Origin: Acidobacteriota bacterium
GTDB lineage: Bacteria; Acidobacteriota; Terriglobia; Acidiferrales; UBA7541
NCBI GenBank assembly: GCA_003161495.1
Contig: PMOP01000203.1
Coordinates: 1,320-14,569 of the forward strand
Direction of reading: 5' to 3'
DNA: 13,250 nucleotides
The notes under the pieces are model-generated. The model made no database searches, was not told where the DNA came from, and saw nothing but the letters and a program-made list of their open reading frames with translations. Of this stretch, positions 5,930-13,180 are shown one piece after another. Numbering within the stretch: the first letter of the stretch is position 1; the number at the start of each line of letters is the position of its first letter. A program made the translations under genes and the position numbers.

Positions 5930-6814
5930 ATGTGGAATCGACTCCTCCATTCGATCGTGCTCTTGACGGCGCTGCTGGCATTCTCGCGCGTTGCGTTCGC
6001 TCAAACGTACGGCACACCGGGATACTCGCCGGGAGCGTGGAAGCCCGACGAATTGCCGAAGGAGCTTTCCCAGCCGAAGCCATTCAATGCCCACGATCTA
6101 TCCGGCGTGTGGTCAACGCCCACTACACCAGGATATTTCGAGAGGCATTCCCTCGATGACAAATGGATAGACACCAAAGATAAAAAAGTCCCGCCGCAAA
6201 TGAGATCAAATACTTCGCCGCCGCCGATGACGGAGTGGGGCAAGGCGAAATTTGAAGCCAACAAAGTTAGTTACGGCCCAAGAGCCGTGGAACCCGAGTT
6301 CAATAACGATCCGGTTTCGCAGTGCGAGCCATTGGGCTTTCCGCGCGACTTGTGGGAAGCGAATCTCAGGCCGTTTGAGTTCATTCAGACTTCGGACAGG
6401 GTGCTGCAGCACATGCAATACCATGACACTTGGCGCACAATCTGGACCGATGGGCGAGCGCTTCCGAAGGATCCCGATCCGGCCTGGTACGGATATTCAA
6501 TCGGCAAATGGGACGGAGATACTTTTGTCGTAGAGTCCATCGGCTACGATGACCGAACGTGGATCGATCATTTCGGCAATCCCCATAGCGACCAGATGCA
6601 TCTCGTGGAGCGTTACCGGCGCGTGGACAAGGACACACTGAAACTCGACATGACGCTCACCGATCCAAAAACGTATACCAAGCCCTGGGTGGCGGACACC
6701 ATCACCTTCGTCAATCCGAAAGCGGCAATTTTTGAGGAGATCTGTTCGCCTTCGGAAGAGCGCCGGTTCAACGACGACATCAGGGATGAATCCAAAGCGA
6801 AAACCAAACCTTAA
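5930..6814 (+). CDS. Exported hypothetical protein, probably functioning with the DUF6152-like protein
   Basis: The protein of 294 residues has a signal peptide (MWNRLLHSIVLLTALLAFSR, cleaved near VAFAQ). The mature part contains HDLSGVWSTPTTPGYFER and then PPMTEWGKAKFEANK. A Cys-containing stretch follows (NNDPVSQCEPLGFPRDLW), then PFEFIQTSDRVLQHMQYHDT, IGKWDGDTFVVESIGYDDRT and HLVERYRRVDKDTLKLDMTL. I recognise this layout (LSGvW at the front, GkWdGDtlvVeT-g and lhl-ErfrR-d-dtl in the middle) from many acidobacterial secreted proteins that accompany DUF6152 genes, but I know of no biochemical function. AAAGGAG (5916-5922) is 7 bases before ATG 5930; a TTG at 5924 is too close to it. Co-transcription with the preceding gene is likely. 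Confidence 0.8.
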   Translation: MWNRLLHSIVLLTALLAFSRVAFAQTYGTPGYSPGAWKPDELPKELSQPKPFNAHDLSGVWSTPTTPGYFERHSLDDKWIDTKDKKVPPQMRSNTSPPPMTEWGKAKFEANKVSYGPRAVEPEFNNDPVSQCEPLGFPRDLWEANLRPFEFIQTSDRVLQHMQYHDTWRTIWTDGRALPKDPDPAWYGYSIGKWDGDTFVVESIGYDDRTWIDHFGNPHSDQMHLVERYRRVDKDTLKLDMTLTDPKTYTKPWVADTITFVNPKAAIFEEICSPSEERRFNDDIRDESKAKTKP

Positions 6815-6833
6815 CCGCGTCGCCTCGCAAATT

Positions 6834-6855
6834 GTGGCGCAGGTTTCAGCTTGTG
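6834..6855 (+). repeat. REP-like hairpin, copy A1
   Basis: Foot GTGG, stem CGCAGGT, loop TTCA, stem GCTTGTG. The stem closes over 7 pairs if G-T wobbles are allowed. Together with copy A2 it forms a 28-base arm inverted repeat (6834-6861 with 6878-6905, 3 mismatches) between two convergent genes, so it could also terminate transcription both ways. Confidence 0.7.
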
Positions 6856-6883
6856 GGTTTTGGTGCTTGCAGGGCCTAAAACC

Positions 6884-6905
6884 CACAGCCTGAAGCCTGC
6901 GCCAC
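6884..6905 (-). repeat. REP-like hairpin, copy A2
   Basis: On the minus strand: foot GTGG, stem CGCAGGC, loop TTCA, stem GGCTGTG with one mismatch and one wobble. It is inverted relative to copy A1. Confidence 0.68.
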
Positions 6906-6907
6906 CA

Positions 6908-8515
6908 TCACTTCCAAGTCCGGGCGATCATTTCATCTACTTCGCGCTTTCCCTCTTCAAGATTTTCCGTCGGAAGATAAGCAGCGACATACCGATCCGG
7001 ACGAATCAGCGCCAGGCCTGGTGTAAAATGTTGCATCGAGCGTGAAAATTCGCCTTTCACATCGAATACCGAAGTGACTCCATTCGGGGCTGGTGCGCTG
7101 TCGCTGGGGGCACGGATCGCAACGCGCTGCAGCTTCAGCGGCTGCCATAAATCCGCGGGCAGCCGATCAAACAAATTCGCGGGAGTTTGCGGCAGCGAGA
7201 CCAGCGCGAAATCATTCCCCAGAAAATCATCGAGCAATCCCCTACGACCGGCAGCTTGAACTTCAGGCTGCGGGAAAAGCCTTCCGATCAACGAAACCGC
7301 GGCAGCGCGCTTTCCCTTAATCGCAAGAAAACCCGCGTCGAAACGCGGTTTGGGTTTATATTTCATCTCCGCAAAATAAGCGCGCGCCGGAGGGACGGCA
7401 CTGAGCAATCGAAACGCGGCCTGCAATGCAAACGCGTTCCACTTGCTACGCGGCATCATGACTTTTCCCATTCGCAACGCCAGCTGAATCATTTCCCAGA
7501 CATGCTTTCGGCGTTCCAGCTCATAGGTTTCGAGCAGGCGCGGGCCCAGCCGCCCTTGAACGACCGCGGCGAGTTTCCACGCGAGATTGTGAGCGTCGCG
7601 AATCCCGCTGTTCATTCCCTGCCCAGCGAAGGGAGGCGAGAGATGCGCGGCATCTCCGACCAGAAAAATTCGGCCGTCGCGCCAGCGGTCCGCCATGCGC
7701 GCATGAAAAGTATAAACGCGGCTGCGGCGGAGCGGAGTATTCGCTTCGCCATGCCGGCTCAGCAATTTTCTCGCAAATTCAGGAGACGTAACTTCCGGTT
7801 CCGTTTCTCCTTCCTGCAACATGAATTCAAAACGCCGTGTCCCGTCCGGCCCAGGAAGCGAGAGACACGGACGCGCTGGATCGCAAAATACTTTTGTATC
7901 TCGCGTGTGGTCCCGGGTTTCCTCCAGATCGAGGATGAGCCAGCGCTCCCGGAACGTGGAACCGCTAAGCTTGATCCCGAGTTTCTCGCGAACGAAACTC
8001 CGGCCTCCATCGCACGCGACGAGATACGCCGTGGAGACTTCGATCAAGCTTCCGTCCGCGCGCCGCAGAACAAGATCAACCGACTCCGGACCCTGACGGA
8101 CATCGATCAATTCCGTGCTGAACCATGCCTCGGAATGAGCCTCAATGAGAGCGCGAGCACGGAAATAATCCCGCAACTGCTGCTCGAAGATGGGCTGGCG
8201 AAATGCGTTCCGCCGCGGATAGCCGTATTCCTTCGCGGTCGGGCGCACGCGCAGAAAACACGATCCTCCCGCGCTGAAATAATCGGATCCGTAACCGAGC
8301 ACGACGCGTGACACAACGGCGTCGACGACTCCAATCGCCTGCATCGTCCGCAGCGATTCGTCGTCAATCGAAACCGCCCTCGGCTCCTGCACCGTCGTTT
8401 CGTTTCGCTCGACAAGCAAAACGTCGACGCCATAGCGCGCCAGAAGGTTTGCGGTTGTGAGGCCATTCGGCCCTGCTCCGACGACTACGACGGGCCATTG
8501 CTGATCTGGTCTCAT
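6908..8515 (-). CDS. FAD-dependent monooxygenase (FAD_binding_3 / aromatic hydroxylase type)
   Basis: The protein has 535 residues, a normal size for the two-domain MhpA/PheA-like flavin hydroxylases. The FAD dinucleotide motif GAGPNG is at 13-18 and is followed by the ribose-binding E36 (LLVERN). The DG motif CDGGRSFVREKLG is at 168-180. The GD motif with its pyrophosphate contact is at 282-300 (RIFLVGDAAHLSPPFAGQG), followed by MNSGIRDAHNLAWKL. Members use NAD(P)H and O2 to hydroxylate phenolic substrates in catabolism or in polyketide tailoring. The C-terminal part (about 400-535) has the thioredoxin-like look of that group. No signal peptide is visible, so it is cytosolic. The ATG has no clear ribosome-binding site. 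It stands alone on its strand; the substrate is not predictable from sequence. Confidence 0.88.
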   Translation of the reverse strand: MRPDQQWPVVVVGAGPNGLTTANLLARYGVDVLLVERNETTVQEPRAVSIDDESLRTMQAIGVVDAVVSRVVLGYGSDYFSAGGSCFLRVRPTAKEYGYPRRNAFRQPIFEQQLRDYFRARALIEAHSEAWFSTELIDVRQGPESVDLVLRRADGSLIEVSTAYLVACDGGRSFVREKLGIKLSGSTFRERWLILDLEETRDHTRDTKVFCDPARPCLSLPGPDGTRRFEFMLQEGETEPEVTSPEFARKLLSRHGEANTPLRRSRVYTFHARMADRWRDGRIFLVGDAAHLSPPFAGQGMNSGIRDAHNLAWKLAAVVQGRLGPRLLETYELERRKHVWEMIQLALRMGKVMMPRSKWNAFALQAAFRLLSAVPPARAYFAEMKYKPKPRFDAGFLAIKGKRAAAVSLIGRLFPQPEVQAAGRRGLLDDFLGNDFALVSLPQTPANLFDRLPADLWQPLKLQRVAIRAPSDSAPAPNGVTSVFDVKGEFSRSMQHFTPGLALIRPDRYVAAYLPTENLEEGKREVDEMIARTWK

Positions 8516-8560
8516 AAGGCAGAGGGGAACAATCCAGCCTGAGGTATGCGGCGCCGCAAA

Positions 8561-8986
8561 TTACGGTGTCCTGAGTCGATTTACAATGTCAGGCGAAAAT
8601 TGCCGGAAGTGCTTCACGTTCCAGGTGTAAATGTAATCGGCTTCCGCCTTCATCGCGCAGCGTCCCAGTAACGCGTCGTAAATGGTGCCGCCCACAACTC
8701 CGGTCGCTGCCGCTTCTATCAAGGCATCGTAATATTCGTCCGCAGTCAGCGTTACAATCGCCAGGCGTTCCCGGACATTTTCCAAAAAGAGCATTACCTG
8801 CTCGCCGCTCAAACGGTGCTTTCCCGGTAAGCGCGTTGCTGTCGCGTAGAATTCGGCCAGGCTATGCGCTCCGCAGCTTCCTTGTTCTTTATCTGTTTTG
8901 AGAAAGGCGCTCAAACTTGCCTCATGATGCTCGTGGTCTTCAAGAAAGCATGGAAGCAATACGGAAGTGTCAAAGAACAATTTCAT
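8561..8986 (-). CDS. vapC: PIN-domain ribonuclease toxin, VapC family (TA module 4)
   Basis: The protein has 141 residues with D6 in LFFDTSVLLP, E45 in HSLAEFYATATRLPG and D104 in GGTIYDALLG. WNVKHF (122-127) supplies the usual fourth active-site position. The G-IYDALL and TWN--HF signatures place it in a VapC subgroup distinct from modules 1 and 2. It overlaps the antitoxin gene by ATGA (8983-8986), which fixes the start and implies coupled translation. Expected activity is sequence- or structure-specific RNA cleavage; the target is unknown. Confidence 0.93.
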   Translation of the reverse strand: MKLFFDTSVLLPCFLEDHEHHEASLSAFLKTDKEQGSCGAHSLAEFYATATRLPGKHRLSGEQVMLFLENVRERLAIVTLTADEYYDALIEAAATGVVGGTIYDALLGRCAMKAEADYIYTWNVKHFRQFSPDIVNRLRTP

Positions 8987-9258
8987 GACCGTTTGCCAAG
9001 ATTGTGGTTTTCGCGCTCCTGGCGGATTTGCTGCACTGTCTCTTCGACCACGGCTTGGCTGAGGGGTTCACCGGACCGATAGACCCATACGCCGTGCTTT
9101 TTACGAAGTTGGGCGTGTCCCCGCATGGGCCGCAAGGTGATTTCGTCACCCGAACTTTCTACTTCGAGGGTATCACCAGCCTCCAACTGTAATTGGTCGC
9201 GAAGTGGCTTTGGAAGGACGATTCTTCCAGCTTTGTCGAGGGTCAATCGTCGAGACAT
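8983..9258 (-). CDS. vapB: AbrB-type antitoxin, VapB-like (TA module 4)
   Basis: This 91-residue protein has an N-terminal AbrB domain (LTLDKAGRIVLPKPLRDQLQ, then LEAGDTLEVESSGDEITLRP) and a C-terminal tail rich in charged and Gln residues (QAVVEETVQQIRQERENHNL) that should bind the PIN domain. The ATG at 9256-9258 has no Shine-Dalgarno. The predicted transcription start falls on or next to the ATG, so the mRNA is probably leaderless. Two operator repeats lie directly upstream. The sequence differs clearly from the AbrB antitoxin of module 2, in keeping with separate acquisition. Confidence 0.92.
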   Translation of the reverse strand: MSRRLTLDKAGRIVLPKPLRDQLQLEAGDTLEVESSGDEITLRPMRGHAQLRKKHGVWVYRSGEPLSQAVVEETVQQIRQERENHNLGKRS

Positions 9259-9262
9259 TGTG

Positions 9263-9300
9263 CCATTTTATAATGGTATTTCCCATCTGTAAATGGTATT
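9263..9300 (-). promoter_or_regulatory. Duplicated operator of TA module 4
   Basis: Two 18-bp direct repeats, CCATTTTATAATGGTATT (9263-9280) and CCATCTGTAAATGGTATT (9283-9300), agree at 14 positions. Each contains the inverted repeat CCAT-N6-ATGG. Their period is exactly 20 bp, and they cover the -10 and -35 boxes. Cooperative binding of antitoxin dimers, with or without toxin, is the likely use. Confidence 0.7.
9265..9293 (-). promoter_or_regulatory. Promoter of TA module 4
   Basis: On the minus strand, TTTACA (9288-9293) and TAAAAT (9265-9270) are separated by 17 bp; each matches consensus at 5 of 6 positions. The predicted start, about 7 bases downstream, coincides with the antitoxin ATG. 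Confidence 0.62.
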
Positions 9301-9363
9301 CATGGTGCTTTGTTCCAAAAGGTGCTGCACAGCCCTCTTCCCGAAGCCCCGTTCGATTATTCC

Positions 9364-10326
9364 CTATTTGATCGCGATGGGATTGACGGGAGACCCAACC
9401 GCCTTGGTAATGGGCAGCGGCGGCGCGCAGAAAAAGAATTCGTAAACGTGGTCCTGCGCGCAATCGGCCGCCAGGTCTTTCAAATAAAATATTTCCCCCA
9501 TGCTGATGCCGATCATGGGGATGACCACCCAGTGCCAGGGCTGGCTCGCGACGCTTGTTTCGTTGGGCCGTACTTCGCAGCCCCATGTATCGGCGCAAAT
9601 TGCGGCCATGTCCGTCTTCCGAATCCATTCGGCGGTTTCAAATCGCAGGCCGGGCGCGTTGCCGCCCGCATAGCCTTCCCATTTGCCTGCTTTGAGGCAG
9701 CGCTCCATGTGTCCCGTACGGACGATCACGAAATCGCCCTTGCGAATCTCAACGCCCTGCGCGACGGCGCATTTTTCCAGCTCTTCGGTGCCGATGCCGT
9801 AGCCGTCTTCGAGCGAGTCTACGCCTTTATGCCGGGCCACGTCCAAAAGCACGCCGCGGCCGACCATTTTGTCTTTCACCTTCTCGATGCCGTTTTTCTG
9901 CGCGCCGTTTGCATCCACGAGCCGCGCGTCGTAGCCGTTCCACATTTTTTCGCCGTTAAACACGTGGCCCAGCGCGTCCCACTGCGTCCCGCATTGCAGC
10001 GGCATGGAGACCATGTCGTCGGCATATCGTATTCCGATAGATTCCTGGCGTCCCGCGACCGCGTCGGTCCCGGTTGCCAGCATGGTGTGAATGGGATTGA
10101 AGCGATTGCCCCACAGGCCGTTCTGCGGGCCATTGCTGTCAAAATTGAGCGCCAGCGAAAACACTTTTCCTTTGCGGATCAGGCGCGCCGCGTTGATGAT
10201 GTCCTGCGGCGAAATATTGTTCAACGTTCCGGCTTCGTCCTCGGCGCCCCACCGTCCCCAATTTTTCAAGCGTTCGGAAGCGTCGTGAATATCCTGGAGC
10301 GTCACTTGATCATTCATTTTCGTCAT
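9364..10326 (-). CDS. Cyclase-family hydrolase (kynurenine formamidase/isatin hydrolase superfamily)
   Basis: The protein is 320 residues from the chosen start. It has the cyclase-superfamily opening (WGAEDEAGTLNNISP) and the central metal block QCGTQWDALGHVF at 111-123. In kynurenine formamidase and isatin hydrolase this block reads H-x-G-T-H-x-D-x-x-x-H. Here both leading His are Gln, while D117 and H121 are kept. Later conserved segments are FVIVRTGHMER, ICADTWGCEV and PWHWVVIPMIGISMGE. The superfamily opens amide or lactone-like rings with a divalent metal. I take ATG 10326 (MTKMNDQ) because GAGGG lies 9 bases upstream; an earlier in-frame ATG at 10368 adds a basic stretch without a ribosome-binding site. 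Context suggests catabolism of a cyclic compound. Confidence 0.86.
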   Translation of the reverse strand: MTKMNDQVTLQDIHDASERLKNWGRWGAEDEAGTLNNISPQDIINAARLIRKGKVFSLALNFDSNGPQNGLWGNRFNPIHTMLATGTDAVAGRQESIGIRYADDMVSMPLQCGTQWDALGHVFNGEKMWNGYDARLVDANGAQKNGIEKVKDKMVGRGVLLDVARHKGVDSLEDGYGIGTEELEKCAVAQGVEIRKGDFVIVRTGHMERCLKAGKWEGYAGGNAPGLRFETAEWIRKTDMAAICADTWGCEVRPNETSVASQPWHWVVIPMIGISMGEIFYLKDLAADCAQDHVYEFFFCAPPLPITKAVGSPVNPIAIK

Positions 10327-10437
10327 GAGCTTCAACCCTCTGTGAAATTTTCGGAACCATGCGCACAAACTTATAGGCTATCATGGCTGGAAATTCCACA
10401 CCTTCGCGTTGTGGGTCTCACTTGGATCCAAACACAT

Positions 10438-10460
10438 GCCCGCCTGAAGGCGGGCGCTAC
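10438..10460 (-). repeat. REP-like hairpin, copy B
   Basis: On the minus strand: foot GTAG, one extra C, stem GCCCGCC, loop TTCA, stem GGCGGGC (7 perfect pairs). It is a single copy in the 241-300 bp region between the divergent cyclase and dehydrogenase genes; I see no other clear structure there. Confidence 0.75.
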
Positions 10461-10609
10461 AAAAACCACAACCGATATTCCATATGGGCTTTGGAGCCAG
10501 TGCTAATAGATCCAGGAAAAAAGCGACCTGGCTTTCTTCGGACCGCGGCACCATCTGCTAGAGTTAACCTTCACCGTCAGGCCGCTGCGACAAATAGGAA
10601 GGAGTTTCC

Positions 10610-11500
10610 ATGGAATCAAAGGCTATAGGCATGATTGGACTGGGAATCATGGGATCGGCAATGTCGAGTAATCTCATTCGTGCTGGTTTCAGGGTCTTGG
10701 GTTACGACGTGCTGCCACGACGCCGCGCCGAACATCGCAAGGCGGGCGGTTCCGTCGCGCGCAGTTGCCGCGATGTGGCCAAGCGATGCGACATTATTGT
10801 GACCTCGCTGCCATCTTCCGATGCGCTGCTTGACACCGCCGAAGAACTCTCCCAATCGTCACGGCCCAATCAAATCGTAATTGAAACGAGCACGCTGCCC
10901 ATCCCGGTGAAGGAAGCGGCGCGCAAACGGCTCGCGGCGCGCGGCGCGATTCTGCTCGATTGCACGCTGAGCGGCACGGGCGCGCAAGCGCGTGTCAAAG
11001 ACCTGGTGGTGTACGCAAGCGGCGATCGCAAGTTGTATCGCCGCATCGCTCCCGTGCTCGACGGTTTTGCGCGCGCTCACTACTACGTGGGCGCGTTCGG
11101 CGCCGGCTCCAAAGTAAAATTTGTCGCGAACCTTCTCGTGGCGATTCACAACGTGGCCGCGGCCGAGGCCATGGTGCTGGCGATGAAATCGGGGCTCGAT
11201 CCCGCAATGGTGTTAAAGGTGGTCGCCGATGGCGCGGGAGCATCGCGCATGCTTCAGGTGCGGGGTCCGATGATGGTGAAAGGCGATTATTCGGATGCGG
11301 CGATGAAAGTGCAAGTTTGGCAGAAGGACATGACGATTATCGGCGACTACGCGCGGAAAATCGATTGCCCGACGCCGCTATTTTCGGCCAGCGCTCCCTT
11401 CTACACCGCAGCGATGGCGATGGGCCACGGCGCGGAAGATACCGGAGTGGTCTGTGCGGTTCTTGAGCAAATGGCGAACAATCCCCGACGGCGGCGATAG
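10610..11500 (+). CDS. NAD(P)-dependent beta-hydroxyacid dehydrogenase (3-hydroxyisobutyrate dehydrogenase-like)
   Basis: The protein has 296 residues, the standard length. The Rossmann motif GLGIMG is at 10-15. The substrate-binding block is degenerate, LLDCTLSGTGAQA (115-127), where most relatives have P-V-SGG. The catalytic region is FGAGSKVKFVANLL, with K170 and N174 at the expected positions. The long C-terminal helical domain carries KDMTIIGDYARKIDCPTPL. The D32-like position after the second strand (GYDVLPRRRAEHR) shows a neutral-to-basic pattern, so cofactor preference is unclear: D33 argues for NAD and the following arginines for NADP. The fold oxidises beta-hydroxyacids or reduces their semialdehydes. 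GGAAGGAG precedes the ATG by 5-6 bases. It is divergent from the cyclase gene and convergent with the transporter. Confidence 0.88.
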   Translation: MESKAIGMIGLGIMGSAMSSNLIRAGFRVLGYDVLPRRRAEHRKAGGSVARSCRDVAKRCDIIVTSLPSSDALLDTAEELSQSSRPNQIVIETSTLPIPVKEAARKRLAARGAILLDCTLSGTGAQARVKDLVVYASGDRKLYRRIAPVLDGFARAHYYVGAFGAGSKVKFVANLLVAIHNVAAAEAMVLAMKSGLDPAMVLKVVADGAGASRMLQVRGPMMVKGDYSDAAMKVQVWQKDMTIIGDYARKIDCPTPLFSASAPFYTAAMAMGHGAEDTGVVCAVLEQMANNPRRRR

Positions 11501-11533
11501 CACGTATTTTCGCGCGATAGAGCAGAAAAATAC

Positions 11534-11557
11534 CCCGCCTCTGAAGAGGCGGGCTAC
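11534..11557 (-). repeat. REP-like hairpin, copy C
   Basis: On the minus strand: foot GTAG, stem CCCGCCTC, loop TTCA, stem GAGGCGGG (8 perfect pairs). It faces away from copy D, 56 bp to the right, in the gap between convergent genes, and may also act as a terminator. Confidence 0.8.
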
Positions 11558-11613
11558 AACAAATCCGGCGCACTCTGCGCGTCAAAATGGTTCACAAGCG
11601 ATCAAGGGATGAT

Positions 11614-11637
11614 GTAGCCCGGGTCTTCAGACCCGGG
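11614..11637 (+). repeat. REP-like hairpin, copy D
   Basis: Foot GTAG, stem CCCGGGTC, loop TTCA, stem GACCCGGG (8 perfect pairs). It has the same foot and loop as copy C but a different stem sequence. Confidence 0.8.
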
Positions 11638-11670
11638 CGGGTGCCATCAAATGTAAGGAGCGAATGTGGA

Positions 11671-13113
11671 TTAGCGTCGATCTTCGGCCTTAACGGGTGC
11701 AAGCCCTGCAGCGCGCGATGCGTCCAGGTCCTGCTCAATCGTCTCCAGCGAACGCCCCTTCGTTTCCATCCCCACAAAAATATAAGCGAACCCCGCCAGC
11801 GCGAACCAGCCCGCCAAGTAGGAGAAAGCTGGCAGCAACGCATCGACAGATGCTTTCGGCGTGATGATGTTCGAGGATCCCACGATGAGCGCAAGCCCCA
11901 GCGGGCCGATCACTTTTCCCAGTCCGCCGAATCCGTAGGCCGAGCCCATGCCGGTCGTCCGCAGCGCCACGGGCCACACCTCGGCCGAGTATGGACCGAC
12001 GATCGCAAAACCTCCATCGGCAAAAGCGTTGTTTACAATCAGCAGAAGCCAGAATACGGAAATCGTTCCGAAAAAAATATTATGGCAAAGCGCAGCTGTG
12101 GCAATTAGAATCGCGGCGCCAAAACTGGCTATTGCGCCGGTCGCCTTCCGTCCAATCGCGTCGGATAGATACGACAATCCGATGCGCCCGAACAGGCCTG
12201 CAAAATTCACAAAAATCAGCAGGAAGGACGCCCGCGCGGGCGTGACACCCAGGAGTTGCACAAGCAATGTTGGAACCCACAGCGTGAGCCCGTAGTAGCC
12301 CGTCTGCGCACCCAGGTTCGTGATCCAGGAGACCGCCAGGCTCCTCGGGTACCGGAAAATGTCCGATAGCCGGGACATGGGCTGCTTTTGTCCCTCCAGC
12401 GCACCCGCGTCCAGGGGAAGCGCCGCAGGGTCCATTTCCAGAGCCCACGCCAGGGATTTCCGCGCTTCATCCATTCGCCCCATCTGGATCAGCCAGCGAG
12501 GCGATTCCGGCACCCAGGCGCGAATTAACAGCGTGAGAAGCCCGGGAACCATTCCAATCGCGAAGAGACCTCGCCAGCCCACATACGGCGTGGCATACGC
12601 GCCGAGGGCCGCGCCCAGGAGCACGCCAATCGGAACGGCTGCCGTGACCAGGCCGCCGACCAAGCCGCGCTTCGAGGCCGGTACGAACTCCTGCACCAGG
12701 GGAAGATCGACGCAATACAAGCCGCCCACGCCAAATCCAATCAGAAACCGGAAGACGGAGAGGAAAATCCACGCGTTGTCGGGCGTAAAAGTCAGAATGC
12801 CCGTGGCGATCGAAAAATTGATCACCGTCATGAGGAAAACTTTGCGGCGTCCAATCTTGTCCGCGAGCCAGCCGTAAAATACCGCGCCAAACATCGCGCC
12901 GAAGCCTGAAGACAACAAAATGACGGCGGATTCGCCAAACGTGAGCTTCCACGGTCCGGCGATAAACGCCACAACGTAGCCGATCAGAAAATAATCGAAG
13001 AACTCGAGCATATCGCCCAAGACCGCGGCAGTAATAATCCGGCGCTGATTGCCCGTCAGCCTTGTTTGCTGTTCTAGATATTGGAGCATGTGAGTTTTAT
13101 TCCGGCGGATCAT
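11671..13113 (-). CDS. MFS transporter, organic/aromatic acid:H+ symporter type
   Basis: This protein of 480 residues has twelve predicted membrane segments in two halves and a cytosolic loop at about 205-255. TM1 carries GDMLEFFDYFLIG (33-45), the G-x-x-x-(E/D)xxDxxxxG-like pattern of the aromatic-acid and related symporters. The loop 2-3 signature GWLADKIGRRK is at 81-91, and its counterpart in the second half reads YLSDAIGRKATG. VPESPRWLIQMGR follows TM6, as in sugar and organic-acid carriers. The protein should import a carboxylate or related compound with protons. The start is uncertain: ATG 13113 and ATG 13089 are both possible and neither has a good ribosome-binding site. The hydroxylase and dehydrogenase nearby make an aromatic or organic acid plausible, by inference. 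Confidence 0.88.
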   Translation of the reverse strand: MIRRNKTHMLQYLEQQTRLTGNQRRIITAAVLGDMLEFFDYFLIGYVVAFIAGPWKLTFGESAVILLSSGFGAMFGAVFYGWLADKIGRRKVFLMTVINFSIATGILTFTPDNAWIFLSVFRFLIGFGVGGLYCVDLPLVQEFVPASKRGLVGGLVTAAVPIGVLLGAALGAYATPYVGWRGLFAIGMVPGLLTLLIRAWVPESPRWLIQMGRMDEARKSLAWALEMDPAALPLDAGALEGQKQPMSRLSDIFRYPRSLAVSWITNLGAQTGYYGLTLWVPTLLVQLLGVTPARASFLLIFVNFAGLFGRIGLSYLSDAIGRKATGAIASFGAAILIATAALCHNIFFGTISVFWLLLIVNNAFADGGFAIVGPYSAEVWPVALRTTGMGSAYGFGGLGKVIGPLGLALIVGSSNIITPKASVDALLPAFSYLAGWFALAGFAYIFVGMETKGRSLETIEQDLDASRAAGLAPVKAEDRR

Positions 13114-13129
13114 ACACCAGCGGCTCTAA

Positions 13130-13151
13130 GTAGGACAGGCTTCTGCCTGTC
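13130..13151 (+). repeat. REP-like hairpin, copy E1
   Basis: Foot GTAG, stem GACAGGC, loop TTCT, stem GCCTGTC (7 perfect pairs). It lies upstream of the transporter start and points toward copy E2, 29 bp away. Confidence 0.75.
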
Positions 13152-13180
13152 TCTTTTTCAAGCGGGCAAAATCAAAACCA

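Noticed and set aside
6815..6907. The inverted repeat between convergent genes as a plain rho-independent terminator
   Set aside because: It lacks a T tract at either end and matches the foot-stem-loop format of the other repeats, so a REP-like pair explains it better, although a terminating side effect is possible.
7187..8311. A 374-codon open frame on the plus strand
   Set aside because: It lies wholly inside the FAD monooxygenase gene on the other strand and encodes an Arg-rich, low-complexity product with no motif.
9310..10506. A 398-codon open frame on the plus strand
   Set aside because: It is antisense to the cyclase-family gene, has no ribosome-binding site and no recognisable fold; it arises from high GC and codon bias.
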